From NCBI RefSeq assembly GCF_963678635.1, contig NC_087062.1:50980178-51044177 (forward strand): a stretch of DNA of 64,000 bases. Reading direction: 5' to 3'. Position numbers and translations under genes: made by a program. This document shows positions 44,792-56,753 of the stretch, piece after piece. This stretch comes from Symsagittifera roscoffensis. Lineage: Eukaryota > Xenacoelomorpha > Acoela > Convolutidae. The number at the start of each line of letters is the position of its first letter. The first letter of the stretch is position 1. Under the pieces are notes generated by a model. That model was not told where the DNA came from and ran no database searches. It worked only from the letters and a program-made list of their open reading frames with translations.

Positions 44792-45608
44792 CTAGCAAGA
44801 GAGGAAAACTCCGTTTGATTCACAAAAAATTTGAGCCCCTTTGATTTACCGTTCTTTTTACGTAGCATTTTGCAGGAGGTCAGACATTTACTCAATATCC
44901 TTTTTGATTTTTATAGGTTACATCCAGTCTCTTTCATTCAAATTTTACTTTTTCAATAAGAACTTATTACATTGATTAAGTGCGCATGCATCGAGTTTTT
45001 ATGGGTAAAAATTGACTAAAGATTGTTTTCGTTGACTAAAATGTTGTCTAGATAATCGATCCTTGTAGTATTTTTTTTAAAACGTAAGGGATTTTTAATC
45101 CAATGTAATAGACATGTTCGAAAAAAAATAATCCGTAATCGACTAAACTTGATTTCATTTTATCAGTATAATATACTTTTTTGGTCAATAAATCTACAAA
45201 AACAATAAATTTTTGTAGGTTTGACTTGTTTAGTCATGACTTTGTACCGTTCGGCAAAAAACAAAAAATTTAAGCAAAAACTTATCAAACGTGCTCAAAA
45301 TTACCATCATGGAACCTGATCTAAACTATAATTTATGATTGGATAAATTAGATATTTTACCACTGTAAAGTATTTAATATTAACCAATCATGATCCATCT
45401 AACTAACAACCCACTTATTTGTAAGTGCTGAAAATACTTGTAATTTCAGCACCAGAGAGATTTGAATTTAACTTAGAAATTAGTTGTCTCTCCAAGAGAA
45501 CTTCAGCAGCCGCAATAAACCAGTAAACTCTAGATCTATTGAGCCTAGCAGAGACTAGTTAAACACCCTGAGACTAGAAAGTATAAGAGTAAGATTAGGA
45601 TCGGTATT
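44787..45608 (+). repeat. Stub D: flank plus truncated LTR interrupting pol
   Basis: Flank 44787-45309 plus LTR 45310-45608, cut at ...ATCGGTATT. The next base starts the RT reading (TTTGATGTTGGG). The LTR palindrome is at 45425-45452. This stub sits exactly between the end of the pre-RT region and RT, so it is the scar of the rearrangement that produced the array. Confidence 0.9.
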
Positions 45609-45609
45609 T

Positions 45610-46960
45610 GATGTTGGGAAAATCAGTTCATCACTACATCTCCCGTTAAAACCTGACGCAGTTTTCAAAAAACAAAGAGCTAGTAAAGTACCAATTCATT
45701 TACACGACAAAGTAAATAGATTACGTGATATATTAGAACAATACAAAATTATCTCACCAGTAAACAAAGAACAACAACCAAAAGGTAACACATTTATTAA
45801 CCCTGTTATCATCCTAGCAAAAGGAGAATCATTAAAAATAGTTTTATACGCTAGATATCTCAATTCACTAATAGACGAATCAAAATGCAATTGGCCTTTT
45901 GAACCAATACAAGTTATTTTAACAAAACTAAACGGAAAATACTTTACAACCGCAGATATGAATACTGCATACAATCAAATACCACTAGATGAGCAATCAC
46001 GACGTTTAACACAATTTGTTATTGGAAATCAACAATATGAATTCAACCGCCTATTCTATGGAATATCCACAGGACCAGCAGCATTTTCAGCTTTTATGAG
46101 CAAAAATTTTAGACCACTAATACTTAAGAAAAACGCAATCACCTATTTAGACGATGTTCTTATGCAATCACAGACAAAAGAAGAAATGTTTACAGTTTTA
46201 GAACACTATCATAAAATACTTCAGAACGAAAATCTGCAGGCCGCCCCGATAAATCACACTTCTTTTTAACACGAGTTAAATTTTTAGGACATAATATAGA
46301 AAGAAACACAATTACTCCATTAAAATCACGCATTGATGCTATTCAAAAACTTTAACCACCAACAAACAAAAAGAAAATTCAAGAATTTCTTGGAATGTTA
46401 AATTTCTTAAGCAAGTACGTTTATAAAATGAAATTATATTTAAGACCATTCTATAATATCCTCAGACAACAAAATAATTTTGAATGGACCACTGATCATC
46501 AAACACGATTTGAAGATATTAAAAAACTTTTAACTGAACAAATTTCAAACACAATTCCAGATCCAAATCAACCATTCTATGCAATGTGCGATGCTTCAAA
46601 TTTTGGCATCGGCGTAGCATTACTACAATCACACAGTGGTACAAATAAAATGAACCTTATATCAGCAAAATCCCGATTATTCACTCAAGCAGAGCTACGA
46701 CTCTCAACTGTAATGAGAGAATGTACAGCTATATTTTATACACTTACAGAATATGAATTTCTGATACTTGGATCAAAACATCCAACAGTTCTATTCACAG
46801 ATCATAAACCAATCATTTTTCTCTTTACACAAAAGTCAAATCCAAATCACCGAGTTTATAGATTGCAATTAATACTAATGAAATTTCCAAACTTACATAG
46901 TTTGGACAGCAGGAAAGAATCTTGCATTACCAGATACATTAAGTCGAAATACACCACCTG
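45610..46960 (+). pseudogene. Reverse transcriptase and RNase H of the giant element
   Basis: The RT frame is open from stub D (45610) to 46269: SKVPIHLHDKVNRLRD, FINPVIILAKGESLK, FTTADMNTAYNQIPLDEQ, FNRLFYGISTGPAAFSAFM and the catalytic AITYLDDVLMQS. An indel near 46245 and a TAA near 46354 break the thumb (VKFLGHNIERNTITPLKSRI, KKIQEFLGMLNFLSKYVYK). RNase H follows in 46395-46961 with Asp in MCDASNFGIGVALL, Glu in MRECTAIFYTL and Asp in VLFTDHKPIIFL. A frameshift near 46900 moves the fourth Asp (LALPDTLSR) to another frame. Ty3-type arrangement. Confidence 0.88.
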
Positions 46961-49148
46961 AATTACTTACACGAAAAACTACAGTTGAAATACCCAAAAA
47001 CATAAAATTTTACCTTGCAAAAGACGAAACATCACCCCGACTAGAATGCAAATATGCAGTAAAAATTGACATTGAACAATCACAGATAAATAACCTACAA
47101 CACTTCCCACTTTACTTAGATTGCCAAAATAATCACTACGAAGTTGATCTACTTGGAACATCAACTTTCAAACCAATTCCATACTTACAATGGATAAAAA
47201 ATAACACCCAACAAAAACGAATAAAACACCACTCGCATAAAAAAGACTTTTTTCCGTTAATTGAAAAAGAAAATTTAACTGATAAAATAAATTTATCAGG
47301 ACCACAAACAAATGATTTAAAATACACAATAAATCAAGTTTTTGACCTCCATGACCCACTTGACACAATTCCTTTATCTAAATTAGAAATTGAGAACATT
47401 TTTCTCCCTCCAACAGATAAAATTACAATTAATACCTTGAAACAATATCAAAATCTTGACCCAGTAATTAGACAACTAAAATCATGGCATAAATACAAAA
47501 CTAAGCCCGTAAAGGCAGATACCACAATTTTAGGAAATGAAACACTCCTCCGATATTTTCGAAAACTTAAAAATACAACAATTGATGAAAACACAGACCT
47601 TCTAGAATATCACTTAAATGATACTACAGTTCCCTGTCTCCCTTTAAGTATGATTCTAATAGCTTTTAACATTTCACATACACAAAACATTAAAGGACAC
47701 TCTGGATCAGAGAAAACATATTCAAATTTTACAAAAAAATTTTTATTTCCCAAATGCACCAATTTGGATAAAAGTACTATGCAATGATTGTATAGTATGT
47801 CAGCTAAATAAACCTTATCCAAATCAAAAACAAATAGCACAAAAACAAGATTTTAAAGGACAAAGTTTATATTTTAACCACCGTATTTCATTCGATACAA
47901 AAGGACCAATTTCACCATCCTCTGAAGGAAACTCCTACATTATGGTAATTGTTGACGCATTTACACATTATGTAGCACTCAACCCAGTACCACATTGTAA
48001 CGCTTATTATGCTTACACAACACTTTATGAACACTGGATAGCCAAATTCGGATTGCCCGATATTTTAGTTACAGACAACGGTACAGAGTTCATAAATAAT
48101 GAAATCATCACACTATGTCATTTATACAACATTAAGCACAAACCGCGTACATCTCATGCACCTTGGACAAACGGTTTAGTCGAAGGTATGAACCGTTCAC
48201 TACAAGAATATCGTAGATGTATCATAAATGGAAATGATACAAGATACACAGAATGGTCAGCAGATGTAAAATTATTTCCCTTAGCATATAATTCACAAAT
48301 TACGACAACTCTAGGAATGTCACCATACGAAATGGTTTTTAATCAAAAGCCACGTAAGCCAATTATGTTTACAGCAAACTCTCATAAAAATGCACAAGGT
48401 CATTGCCAACCAAATAAAGACTCTATTTGTTATAACCTACCTTTACATACGCATGATGAAGATCATTTTCATCACCCACAAATCCTTAAATTAGCCTCCG
48501 GTACACACACCGAATGGATTTTAAATAGAGATAAAAAACACAATGAAATTTACCAGAAAGTAACAAAAAAATTGTTACAAAGGCAAAACATTAACGAACA
48601 AATAAATTCACGCCTTACACCAGCCTCAGATTTAAAAATTGGAACATTTGTCTTAATACCTAATTTTAATACACAAAAAGGAATTTCTAAAAACTTACAA
48701 CCCCTTCGTAAAGGACCATACCAAATAATCACCAAACCCACTGACGTAACATATAAAATCACCGATTCAGACCAAAAAGAAAGCGTTCAACATAGAAACA
48801 ATCTATTACCTTACTACCCAACAGAATACGCACTACCCCGAACTAACTCAATTATATTCTTTCACAGGTTTAAAAGTTATTCAAAATCAACCACATACTG
48901 AAAATGAAATAAATGAACAAAACGATAGTCACCTTAAAAAACAAAATAAAAAACCAACTACAACCCAAAACAATACAAAAAAGCTAGATCAAAAAATACC
49001 TCAAAAAGAAAGAAAAAATAGAAAAGTGATAGAAAAAAAATTATACCCCAAGAACAAATCGAGAAATCAGAACATAGAGAGTCATCACGACCTAGAAATC
49101 AACCACGAAAAAACTACAAAACATTCATCCCACAATCTAAAATATTAA
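46961..49148 (+). pseudogene. Integrase of the giant element (HHCC, DDE, GPY module, Lys-rich tail)
   Basis: A tether region (46961-47436) is followed by the zinc-binding part: H..H in SHTQNIKGHSG (47437-47787) and, after an indel in an A-run near 47735, CNDCIVC. The core lies in 47942-48901 with Asp in IVDAFTHYVAL, Asp in VTDNGTEFI and Glu in NGLVEGMNRSLQ. A GPY/F-like module (LRKGPYQIITKPTDVTYKI) marks a Ty3-type integrase. Near 48840 the reading shifts, and the other frame continues to 49148 as a Lys/Asn-rich basic tail. Confidence 0.88.
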
Positions 49149-49774
49149 AGAAAGTTGAATTTCAAAAACAGCTTTAATTTTCAAATTAATAATCTTTGCA
49201 CCTCTGAAACATTTTGAACTTTCATTTTTCAAAATAACATGCTGACAAACACGCAGCGATTCTAGTTCAAAATTAGCCAATAGGATTCATTCAATTCGTC
49301 ACCTTCTATAACTCTAACACAAACCAATTAGACGAAAGATATTAAACTCCAGGCATATCTATAACTATAACTTTACAACCTCCAGGTCAAAAATAAGCAA
49401 ACCACTCAAACTTGACAACTAAAATAAATACCACCATAATATCATAACCCTCCCTTATCTAATAACGCAAAGATCAACAATATTTTCCCAACTCAGACCT
49501 CAAAAAGGAACCCCCAAACAAAAATGTTAAATTAGCCTAAAGTAAAAGTACGAATATATTAATTTAGCCTAAAGTACAAAAATCCCAAAAACACCCCAGA
49601 TTACCTGACAAATAAAAATAAAGTAAAAGAATACCTCCCGAACACCATAAAATTCGCCCCCAACAACTTTCCACAAAACTCAACCCACTTGTCAAAAAAC
49701 CAATAAATAATTCGACCACACTTGAAAATTGCCCCAAACAACAAAAAATATTCGACGAAGAAGCCATTTCTTCA
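49149..49774 (+). other. Spacer between pol and the env block
   Basis: No gene supported. Two copies of TTAGCCTAAAGTA lie near 49533 and 49563. Confidence 0.55.
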
Positions 49775-49915
49775 ATGCTCTTCTCTCGATCAGTCAACAC
49801 ATTTTTCAACATTTTCATAAAGTTTTTAACAAAGATTAAACTTTTATTCGTATTTCTCTTTGATACTTTTGAAGCTTTTATAATAATTTTAATCATTTTT
49901 GCAATATTTTTTTAA
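49775..49915 (+). CDS. Small hydrophobic ORF 1 (46 aa)
   Basis: M-L-F-S-R-S-V-N-T-F-F start, then hydrophobic stretches (LLFVFLF and AFIIILIIFAIFF) ending at TAA. The same frame is open further upstream without an ATG. It could be a tiny membrane protein or the end of a spliced ORF. Weak evidence by itself, but a second hydrophobic ORF follows. Confidence 0.3.
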   Translation: MLFSRSVNTFFNIFIKFLTKIKLLFVFLFDTFEAFIIILIIFAIFF

Positions 49916-50001
49916 TTTTCTACTCCCTATTTGAAATATACCTCCAACTTTCCCAAGTCATTGACCATATTCACAGATACGAAAACCCAAAGTTTATTTA
50001 A

Positions 50002-50190
50002 ATGATACGAACCATTTTTAGTAGAACAGATATTTTTCTATTATTTATAATTTTTATAACATTTTTAGCATCCCTAATATTGACAATATGCAAATGTATA
50101 AAGAAGGCAATTGTAACATTCGTCTTAGCAACAATGCTTTTAATTCTTTTTCTTGAAGAGTACTACAATAAACATAAATTTTTTCACTAA
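50002..50190 (+). CDS. Small two-membrane-segment ORF (62 aa)
   Basis: Starts at ATG with IRTIFSRTDIF, then hydrophobic segment 1 (FLLFIIFITFLASLILTI), a short Cys/Lys loop (CKCIKK), segment 2 (AIVTFVLATMLLILFL) and a polar end, EEYYNKHKFFH. This layout resembles small viral hairpin membrane proteins (viroporin-like), but no homolog is recognised. It lies between pol and the Pro-rich ORF. Confidence 0.4.
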   Translation: MIRTIFSRTDIFLLFIIFITFLASLILTICKCIKKAIVTFVLATMLLILFLEEYYNKHKFFH

Positions 50191-50244
50191 AAGAAATCAA
50201 TCAAAAAACCCTCAAAAATTGCTAACCAACAATCACACAGTCAG

Positions 50245-51333
50245 TCTTAACCGAAAACATCCCAAGAAAACCCGAAAATACCTACAACTACCCAAAACCC
50301 CCAAACATCTACACGAATTTCTTTCCAAGATAACCCATACACTTTTGAAAAACGACACGCTCGCTTATCTGAACCATTAGAACCAGTTCAGCGACAGGCA
50401 CCTCTAAGTGAACCAACATATAACTTGTACCCAACATTACCACAAGAATTAAGTAGAATAAGAAATATTAGTCAAAACCAAAATACAATTGAAATAAATA
50501 GACAAATTTTACATCCACGACGAAATAGAATTTTTCAAACCCCCCGAGTTCCTTTTGATATACCCCAATCCCCATCACCAAGTACTCCAGAAAACCCAAT
50601 TAGTATATTACCGGAAACCCCTACACTTCTTTCACAACGTAGCAACTCAAGTATACCCTCAGATTACTTAGGCTCAACACCAACGTCTGAACAAATACGT
50701 GAAAATCCCTTTAACCCCCCAAACCAAACATCACGACTACCATATTGGACAACACAGTCATTCACACAAGGTGAACCAAATTTAATAAATGACCCAATAG
50801 ATATTTCCACGGATACAACAACATCATCATCACTACCAGAAACATTATCACTACCATCAACACCATCAATAAGCCAGATTTCACCAACGCCTTTCCCCCT
50901 AAATTTTCCAAATAACCTCGACGCTAGATATCGAGAACAATCATCAACAAATATCCCTTTAAGATTAGACTGGAACACATTCACAGCACCCCCACCATTA
51001 TTTGGACAACACCCGGAAAGTAACCGACTCCACAACTGGGCACTTCTTAGATTACAGTATAGACAGGATATCCACGAAGACATTCGTGACCATAACATCC
51101 AAATACTCCAACAAAATAGTCTACAATTAAAATTTGAAATCACAGTTAAGCTAAACAACATTGCCCAACATCCTTACCCATTAAACCCACCAAATATAAC
51201 AGCTCAATCGCTACCACCACCATTTATAACAACTGAAGTAATATATAAATACGACAGATATACCAAAAAGACAATTGGTTACATCACATTTTATAACCCG
51301 TACTCAGGATTATCATACACATGTATATTCTAA
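50245..51333 (+). CDS. Methionine-free Pro/Ser/Thr-rich ORF (P1)
   Basis: Open for about 360 codons with no Met codon anywhere, so it cannot start by itself from AUG. It must be reached by splicing, frameshifting or a non-AUG start. It is Pro/Ser/Thr-rich and disordered for ~230 residues (IPQSPSPSTPENPISILPETP), then has a more ordered C-terminus (WNTFTAPPPLFGQHPESNRLHNWALLRLQYRQ... and TIGYITFYNPYSGLSYTC). Its stop overlaps the env start by 13 bases. The intact frame suggests it decayed less than pol. Function unknown; it could be a spliced accessory or env-leader protein. Confidence 0.55.
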
Positions 51334-53874
51334 AAATATTGATATTTCTCCAACTCCTTTTTCTAATATTTTCCGACCAGAACACAAATCCTTCTCCTCG
51401 CACAGGACCCCAGGATTTATTAGTAACACACTATTATTGTGAAGAAAACGAACAAAAAACACTACACAAATATGCAATAAATCAAGTATCACAATGCGAA
51501 ACAGAACCACAAGCTATAGAAACTACAAATATAATAGCGACACTATATTCAAAAGCCCGAGCAACAACAGTCATAGGATATAAATTTACAGCAACATTTT
51601 CCGAAAAGAAAGTACATTGTTCACAAGTTTTAAATGGAAATAAAAATCGACTTGACCACGAATCATTCTACCAAAGTAAAATAGAACGACTTCTACATCT
51701 AAATCCCGATGATTGTAAAAACGAGCTACTCAGACTAAACATCACAAGAAATAAAAACACCGACAGAAAAACAGTATATTTTCAAGTCTTTGCCGATTCT
51801 GTACATCAAGCAGAACTTGAAAGATATCAAGGACATATAAAATTAGATGAAAAATACCCATACAACGGCGCACACGGAAGATTAACTTATGACATACACG
51901 ATAAGCACTGGATACCACACATTGGTATAAATAATCTATCAAACTGCAAAGCAGACACAAAAAATAGAGGATATCAAGAAATAATGTTTTTCGATTAAAA
52001 AAATACAACTCGAAAAACTACAACTCACACGAGATTTATCTGACAACACAATGATCTATCAAGGAATTAGACTACCTTGGAAAAACGATCAAGGTTATTG
52101 TGATCGTACAACACGGACACAGGCAACAATTGTTTGGTTTCCCGAAGATACATGTAAAACATTTCAAGTAGCAAAAATACATGCTCGAATGATAAAATTT
52201 CACAAAAAATATTTTATACAATCAATTCCATATGAACAAGTCAATCCATCACGAAAACAAAGTACTGATTTTCGAAATATCCATAATATAAAAAATAAAT
52301 TAACACGTTTTCAAATATATCAAGAAACAGAACTCGCATGCAAATACAGAAACCCGCTTCACAAAACACAATATTCTGAAATATTAGTTGAATACGAAAA
52401 AGGTTTCGACATGACCACTGGAAAAATAAAAATTGACCCTTATGCCACAGGTCATCCTCTACACGAAGGTACATCATATATACCAGTTAACTTTCAAAAA
52501 AGTAATGGTGAACCTGGTGGACATCTAAAGCCACATGACACTAGAAGCACACGTTTACAAGAACTATCACTAATGAATAATTCTTATTTTGGTAATATCT
52601 ACTATGATATCCACTTGTATATGAAGTTAGACTACACGATTAGTCGAATTTTTCAAGAAATGTCACTCTTCAAATTAGAAAAACTTCACCAACTATGCGA
52701 ATTAGAAAGGACACAAATCCTACAATCACTTGCACTAGCAGTATTAAAAATACCCTACGCAGGATATTTACTATCAGGAAATAGATCAAATTTTCTAGAC
52801 TACGAAGGAAACATTTTATGGTTTTATTCTTGTACCAAAAAAGTGTCACCACTATATGTTTTTGAAGATAAAAGATGATTTAAAAGAATCCCTATCTTTT
52901 ATAAAAATGAAGTACATTTTGTTGACACCTTTTCAAGACGAACATGTATTTGGGATACCGCAGTCCCATGTGGATCAGAAAACAGCCACAATGTAGTACA
53001 ATTGAACCCTGATGAAGATAAACATTATCTTCTTACCCCATACCCCACGTTAATGCAATCACTCAAAAAAATTTCACCCGAAAGCGTCAGAGCTATTGCT
53101 CGTAACCCAAATATTGATTTACAATCAATTGGAATATATTCAAAATCCGATATCCAACACCACATTAGAACACAACAATTCCAAGAATTATTAACACAAA
53201 TGGACACTATACAAAGACAATCAATTGACCAAAACCTACGCAAACTTGCCGAAACCGCAGGATTTGCAGATATCTATACACAAGATTATAGCGGATATTT
53301 TAAAGACATTAAAGACTATATATATCTAAACGGTGAAAAATACAGACCACAAGATATTTCACCTAAAAATATTTTTAGCTTTGTTACACTAAAAAATTAA
53401 ATTCTTGATTTTCTAGGATGGCCCTATTACATCTTAGAAAAATTAACTATCCTATAAGCAATGTTTAACTTTATAGGATTTCTTTTTTCACTTTTAAAAG
53501 GAATCTATAACACATGCGCTATACACACACAAGTAAGTGTAGCACGCATACTACTTGAAGGATTTTTTGGAATTTTTTCATCATCAGTTAACAAAATTCT
53601 TCTAGACGCACAAATCAAAGAATATAATACAAAAATAGCGACAACACAGAACACATACAACGAAGAACATAATAACATAGAAGTAACACCTACAGCACCA
53701 CAGTTGCCACCCCTACCACATAACCATCCATTATCCTTAGTCCCACGTAATTTCCGAAACCTAGCAAAAACACAAAACCCAAATTTTAGACCAAACATGT
53801 CGCAAAGTCCCATACAACATATAATGACACATCATTCACAAGATGATAATACATATGAACAAATTATAGAATAA
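51321..53874 (+). pseudogene. env: env-like glycoprotein, broken
   Basis: Begins with a signal-peptide-like MYILKILIFLQLLFLIF. The Cys-containing ectodomain runs in 51321-51998 and 52051-52878. A further part is 53002-53400, and 53461-53874 holds hydrophobic segments (FNFIGFLFSLLKGIY, ILLEGFFGIFSSSVN) and a Pro-rich, probably cytoplasmic tail. Lesions are a one-base shift near 51990, a TGA at 52876, and TAA codons at 53398 and about 53455. Size (~850 codons), signal peptide and late membrane segment fit a viral envelope protein. Motifs such as YCDRTTRTQATIVWFPEDTC and GWPYYILEKL suggest, to me, a class III fusion protein of the chuvirus kind, at low confidence. Confidence 0.6.
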
Positions 53875-53924
53875 CCCCATACCACCGCTTTTCAGTCTCA
53901 AAATAATAATTTTTTTAGCCCACG

Positions 53925-56311
53925 ATGAGCCGACAACTTGGATCCCCTACACCGCTCAAATTCCCATCCAACCAACCTCAACACTCCAATCACAATAATC
54001 CCACTTTTTGCTTTCCCGCCACCCGATTTTCCAACTAGTAATATAACATCAAGCATGAATTCGGATACTAATTCAGATATTTCAGTTTTATACTCCATTT
54101 CACAACTCAATAACCCTAATATAGAAACCCCTGACGAATTTGCAGACACCGAACCATCTCCATCCAATAATTTTCAAACCAACTCCTCAGTTTTTTCAAA
54201 GCCCCCTTTTCAACCGATCCCACTAAATAATCCACTCTCGCCCGTTTCTACTCCCTCTTTGCTTCACAAGTAACCACAACCTATTCTCCATTTCATTCCG
54301 ACCGATCATCTAATTCTCCCGATACACCCAAAATCTCCCAAGAACTCGATAATTTTATCACCCTACAACAACAGCTGATACACCCTAACACCCTCACTAT
54401 AAATCAAATTTCCTCCACAATAGAATCCTCAAACCCACCTACTCCTACACCCTCCTCAGCTTATACTGCATCATTAGCACAATCATCCACATCCACCGAA
54501 TCATCAAATAGCACTAACCGAGCTTATCGCACTTTTAAAAGAAAATTCCCAAACCATCCATTCCCGACCAAACCAGGAACAGCCTGCGAATACATTAATC
54601 ATCCACACCACACCAAATCGAAAGATTTTCTAGCAATCACCTTACCTTCATTCCCACAATATACTTTAAACACACCTAACGACACTAACGACACACGTAG
54701 TTTTGTAGATGAACATGTTTTAATGCCTACACTTCATTGGACAACATATTATCATTTTACTAATCCCCTTTGCTTGCCACTATCTAATACTCATAGCGAT
54801 ATAGAAAAGAATAAAGATATGCTATATAGACTCACCGCAACACTAACACCTAGACAATTTACTTATATAGGATATAAAAAATCGCTAAAAACATTCACGT
54901 GCCTGATAATGGTGTTTTTTCGAATCAATCGGTGCGCAGCTTTCAACTGAGACTCTTGAGATCTGAGATAAGCCAGGCAAATACGGATAGGGCCAAGCCA
55001 TCGGGTAACCTAGCAAAGGCAAGGGATGTAGTGAGAAGGGGTATAGATGAGAAGTGCTGGCCTTCGGTAATATTCTATTTGAACGAGCAAGCAAGGGGCA
55101 GTGTCAATAACCTGATAAGACGACACAAGAAAAAGCTTGAAAAGCTTTTGGAAAGACAGGATAGACCATTAAAAAACTTGGATGAAAGCTCAGTCAGAAT
55201 CTTAGATGAAGTGATTTTGCCGCTTTGGGTGCGAGAAGTCTTAAGTTTTCAACCAAAACATCCGATACGAGACAAAAAAATGAAATTCACTTCCTTGCGG
55301 ACATTGATAGTTTTTTGTCTGAACTGAAGTTCAATAGTATACACAGAGAAAAATTATGTGAGTTTGAAGCAGCTGCAAAGAGATATGCTAAGAATGTGAA
55401 ACAGACCCCCAAAGGTGTTGAAAAAGCCAGAAAGTATTTGAAGGACAACGGTGTTCTTGCAGTTCAGTCTGATAAGGGGGTGCAACACCTTTGACATATG
55501 AGAATTTACAATAGAATATTACGACCATAAAATCATCCGAACTAATCAAGACCAACTTTTAGATGACGACCGCTTCGCTAACCCACAACTAACAGAAAAA
55601 TTTTTCATCAAAACACCATATGTATTCACACTCAATATTTTTGATAGAAAATATGATCACATCATTTCTGAAGCACTAACTGATATGCAAGCTTACGAAA
55701 GTTTTAAAGAAAAATTTCAATTATTTTCACTAACCTTTCAAGAACAAGAATGCGATTTGCACTGTTCACACGACATTATATTACGCACTAAACAGACTCA
55801 CACATACACGTACTATCGCTTCATACAAAATCATTTTGATCTAAATACTCCATCAAGACAACCACATCATCGTTTTCAGTTTCTTAATTCAAAGTACACT
55901 TCGCCATTTTTTCTAAACTTCACCTATTGCATCAAAGATACTAACCTCCACGGCATCCTCCGCAATTATGACCCAATAACACAAATGTATATATTTTGTC
56001 CCATCACGAAGACCTTGAATGCTGAAAAATCCAGACCCTTCCTTATCCCACACGAATTTATCCAACCTATAGAAATCCCTATATTAGAATTTATTCACAA
56101 TACTAAATACAATCACAAAATATATAATCTCATTCAAAACACACCTTATGAGTTTGCAGTAGGCACCGACGAACTAAAAACTATTAAAGCACTTCAATCG
56201 CTTTGGCCACTGCTTCAAACTAAAAACATCATTCGCATACTAGCAAAGTTACTAACAAATTCAGACATGATACACGACATCTTCCCCCACGGTTTTTTCC
56301 CAGACAATTAA
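53925..56311 (+). pseudogene. ORF-X: Pro/Ser/Thr-rich N-terminus plus unknown globular domain
   Basis: Starts at ATG 53925 (MSRQLGSPTPLKFPS). It shifts near 54000-54030 to the frame of 53938-54273, then to another open frame from about 54285 to 54897. The first ~230 residues are Pro/Ser/Thr/Asn-rich. A compact region follows (FPTKPGTACEYINHPHHTK, HWTTYYHFTNPLCLPL). The ORF is split by a Penelope-like fragment (54898-55496) and resumes at 55500 to 56311 (ECDLHCSHDIILRTKQ, FLNFTYCIKDTNLHGIL, NTPYEFAVGTDELKTIKAL). There is no signal peptide. It is not a domain I recognise. It is the last gene of the element and not part of a standard Ty3 set. Confidence 0.55.
54898..55496 (+). mobile_element. 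Penelope-like element fragment (N-terminal part of its ORF)
   Basis: The insert interrupts ORF-X, which resumes in the matching register afterwards. Its GC content is higher than the surroundings. Two frames (54899-55264 and 55265-55494, one-base shift near 55240) read LPLWVREVLSFQPKHPIRD, NEIHFLADIDSFLSEL, YAKNVKQTPKGVEKARKYL and LKDNGVLAVQSDKGV. This is the word order preceding and entering the first RT motif of Penelope-like elements. It stops before the RT core and has no GIY-YIG endonuclease, so it is a short truncated piece. Confidence 0.7.
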
Positions 56312-56753
56312 CAGGTAAGTATAATTCACAAATTAAAGTAACACAACCAAAGTAACATAAGAAAGACCAACATAAACCTAACATAAAACGTTATCACAAA
56401 ACAGGACCTCTCAAAGAAACAGCATGCAATCATACTCCCACTCCTGGCCTAACCCACCAGAGAGGACGTCCTGAGCATGCTCTATAGCCGGCCTAACCCA
56501 CCGCGCTACATCCACGCTTTGTGACCACACTTCTATTTTTAATAAGAGGTACTCAAGGGTGAGTTATTCTTCAAAATAACCGAACTAAAACAAAACGCTT
56601 TTGTGAAAACAACTAACTAGCGTCCTGGAACGTTCTTCCTCTAGAGGAACCGGGTAAGAAAATGATGTTCGCCAAACACCAACGTTCATCATCCATCCTT
56701 CAAATTGCAGAGAAGAAAGATAGTTCTAAAAAAATCTGTAAAACCCGGATGGG
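56312..56753 (+). other. 3' untranslated region of the giant element
   Basis: No gene. It contains two GGCCTAACCCACC copies (about 56448 and 56492). Their reverse complement includes TAGCGCGGTGG, similar to a tRNA A-box, but no B-box or cloverleaf is found. Confidence 0.5.

Noticed and set aside
56440-56520. A-box-like TAGCGCGGTGG on the minus strand with repeated GGCCTAACCCACC
   Set aside because: No B-box or tRNA fold; the repeated word alone does not make a SINE.
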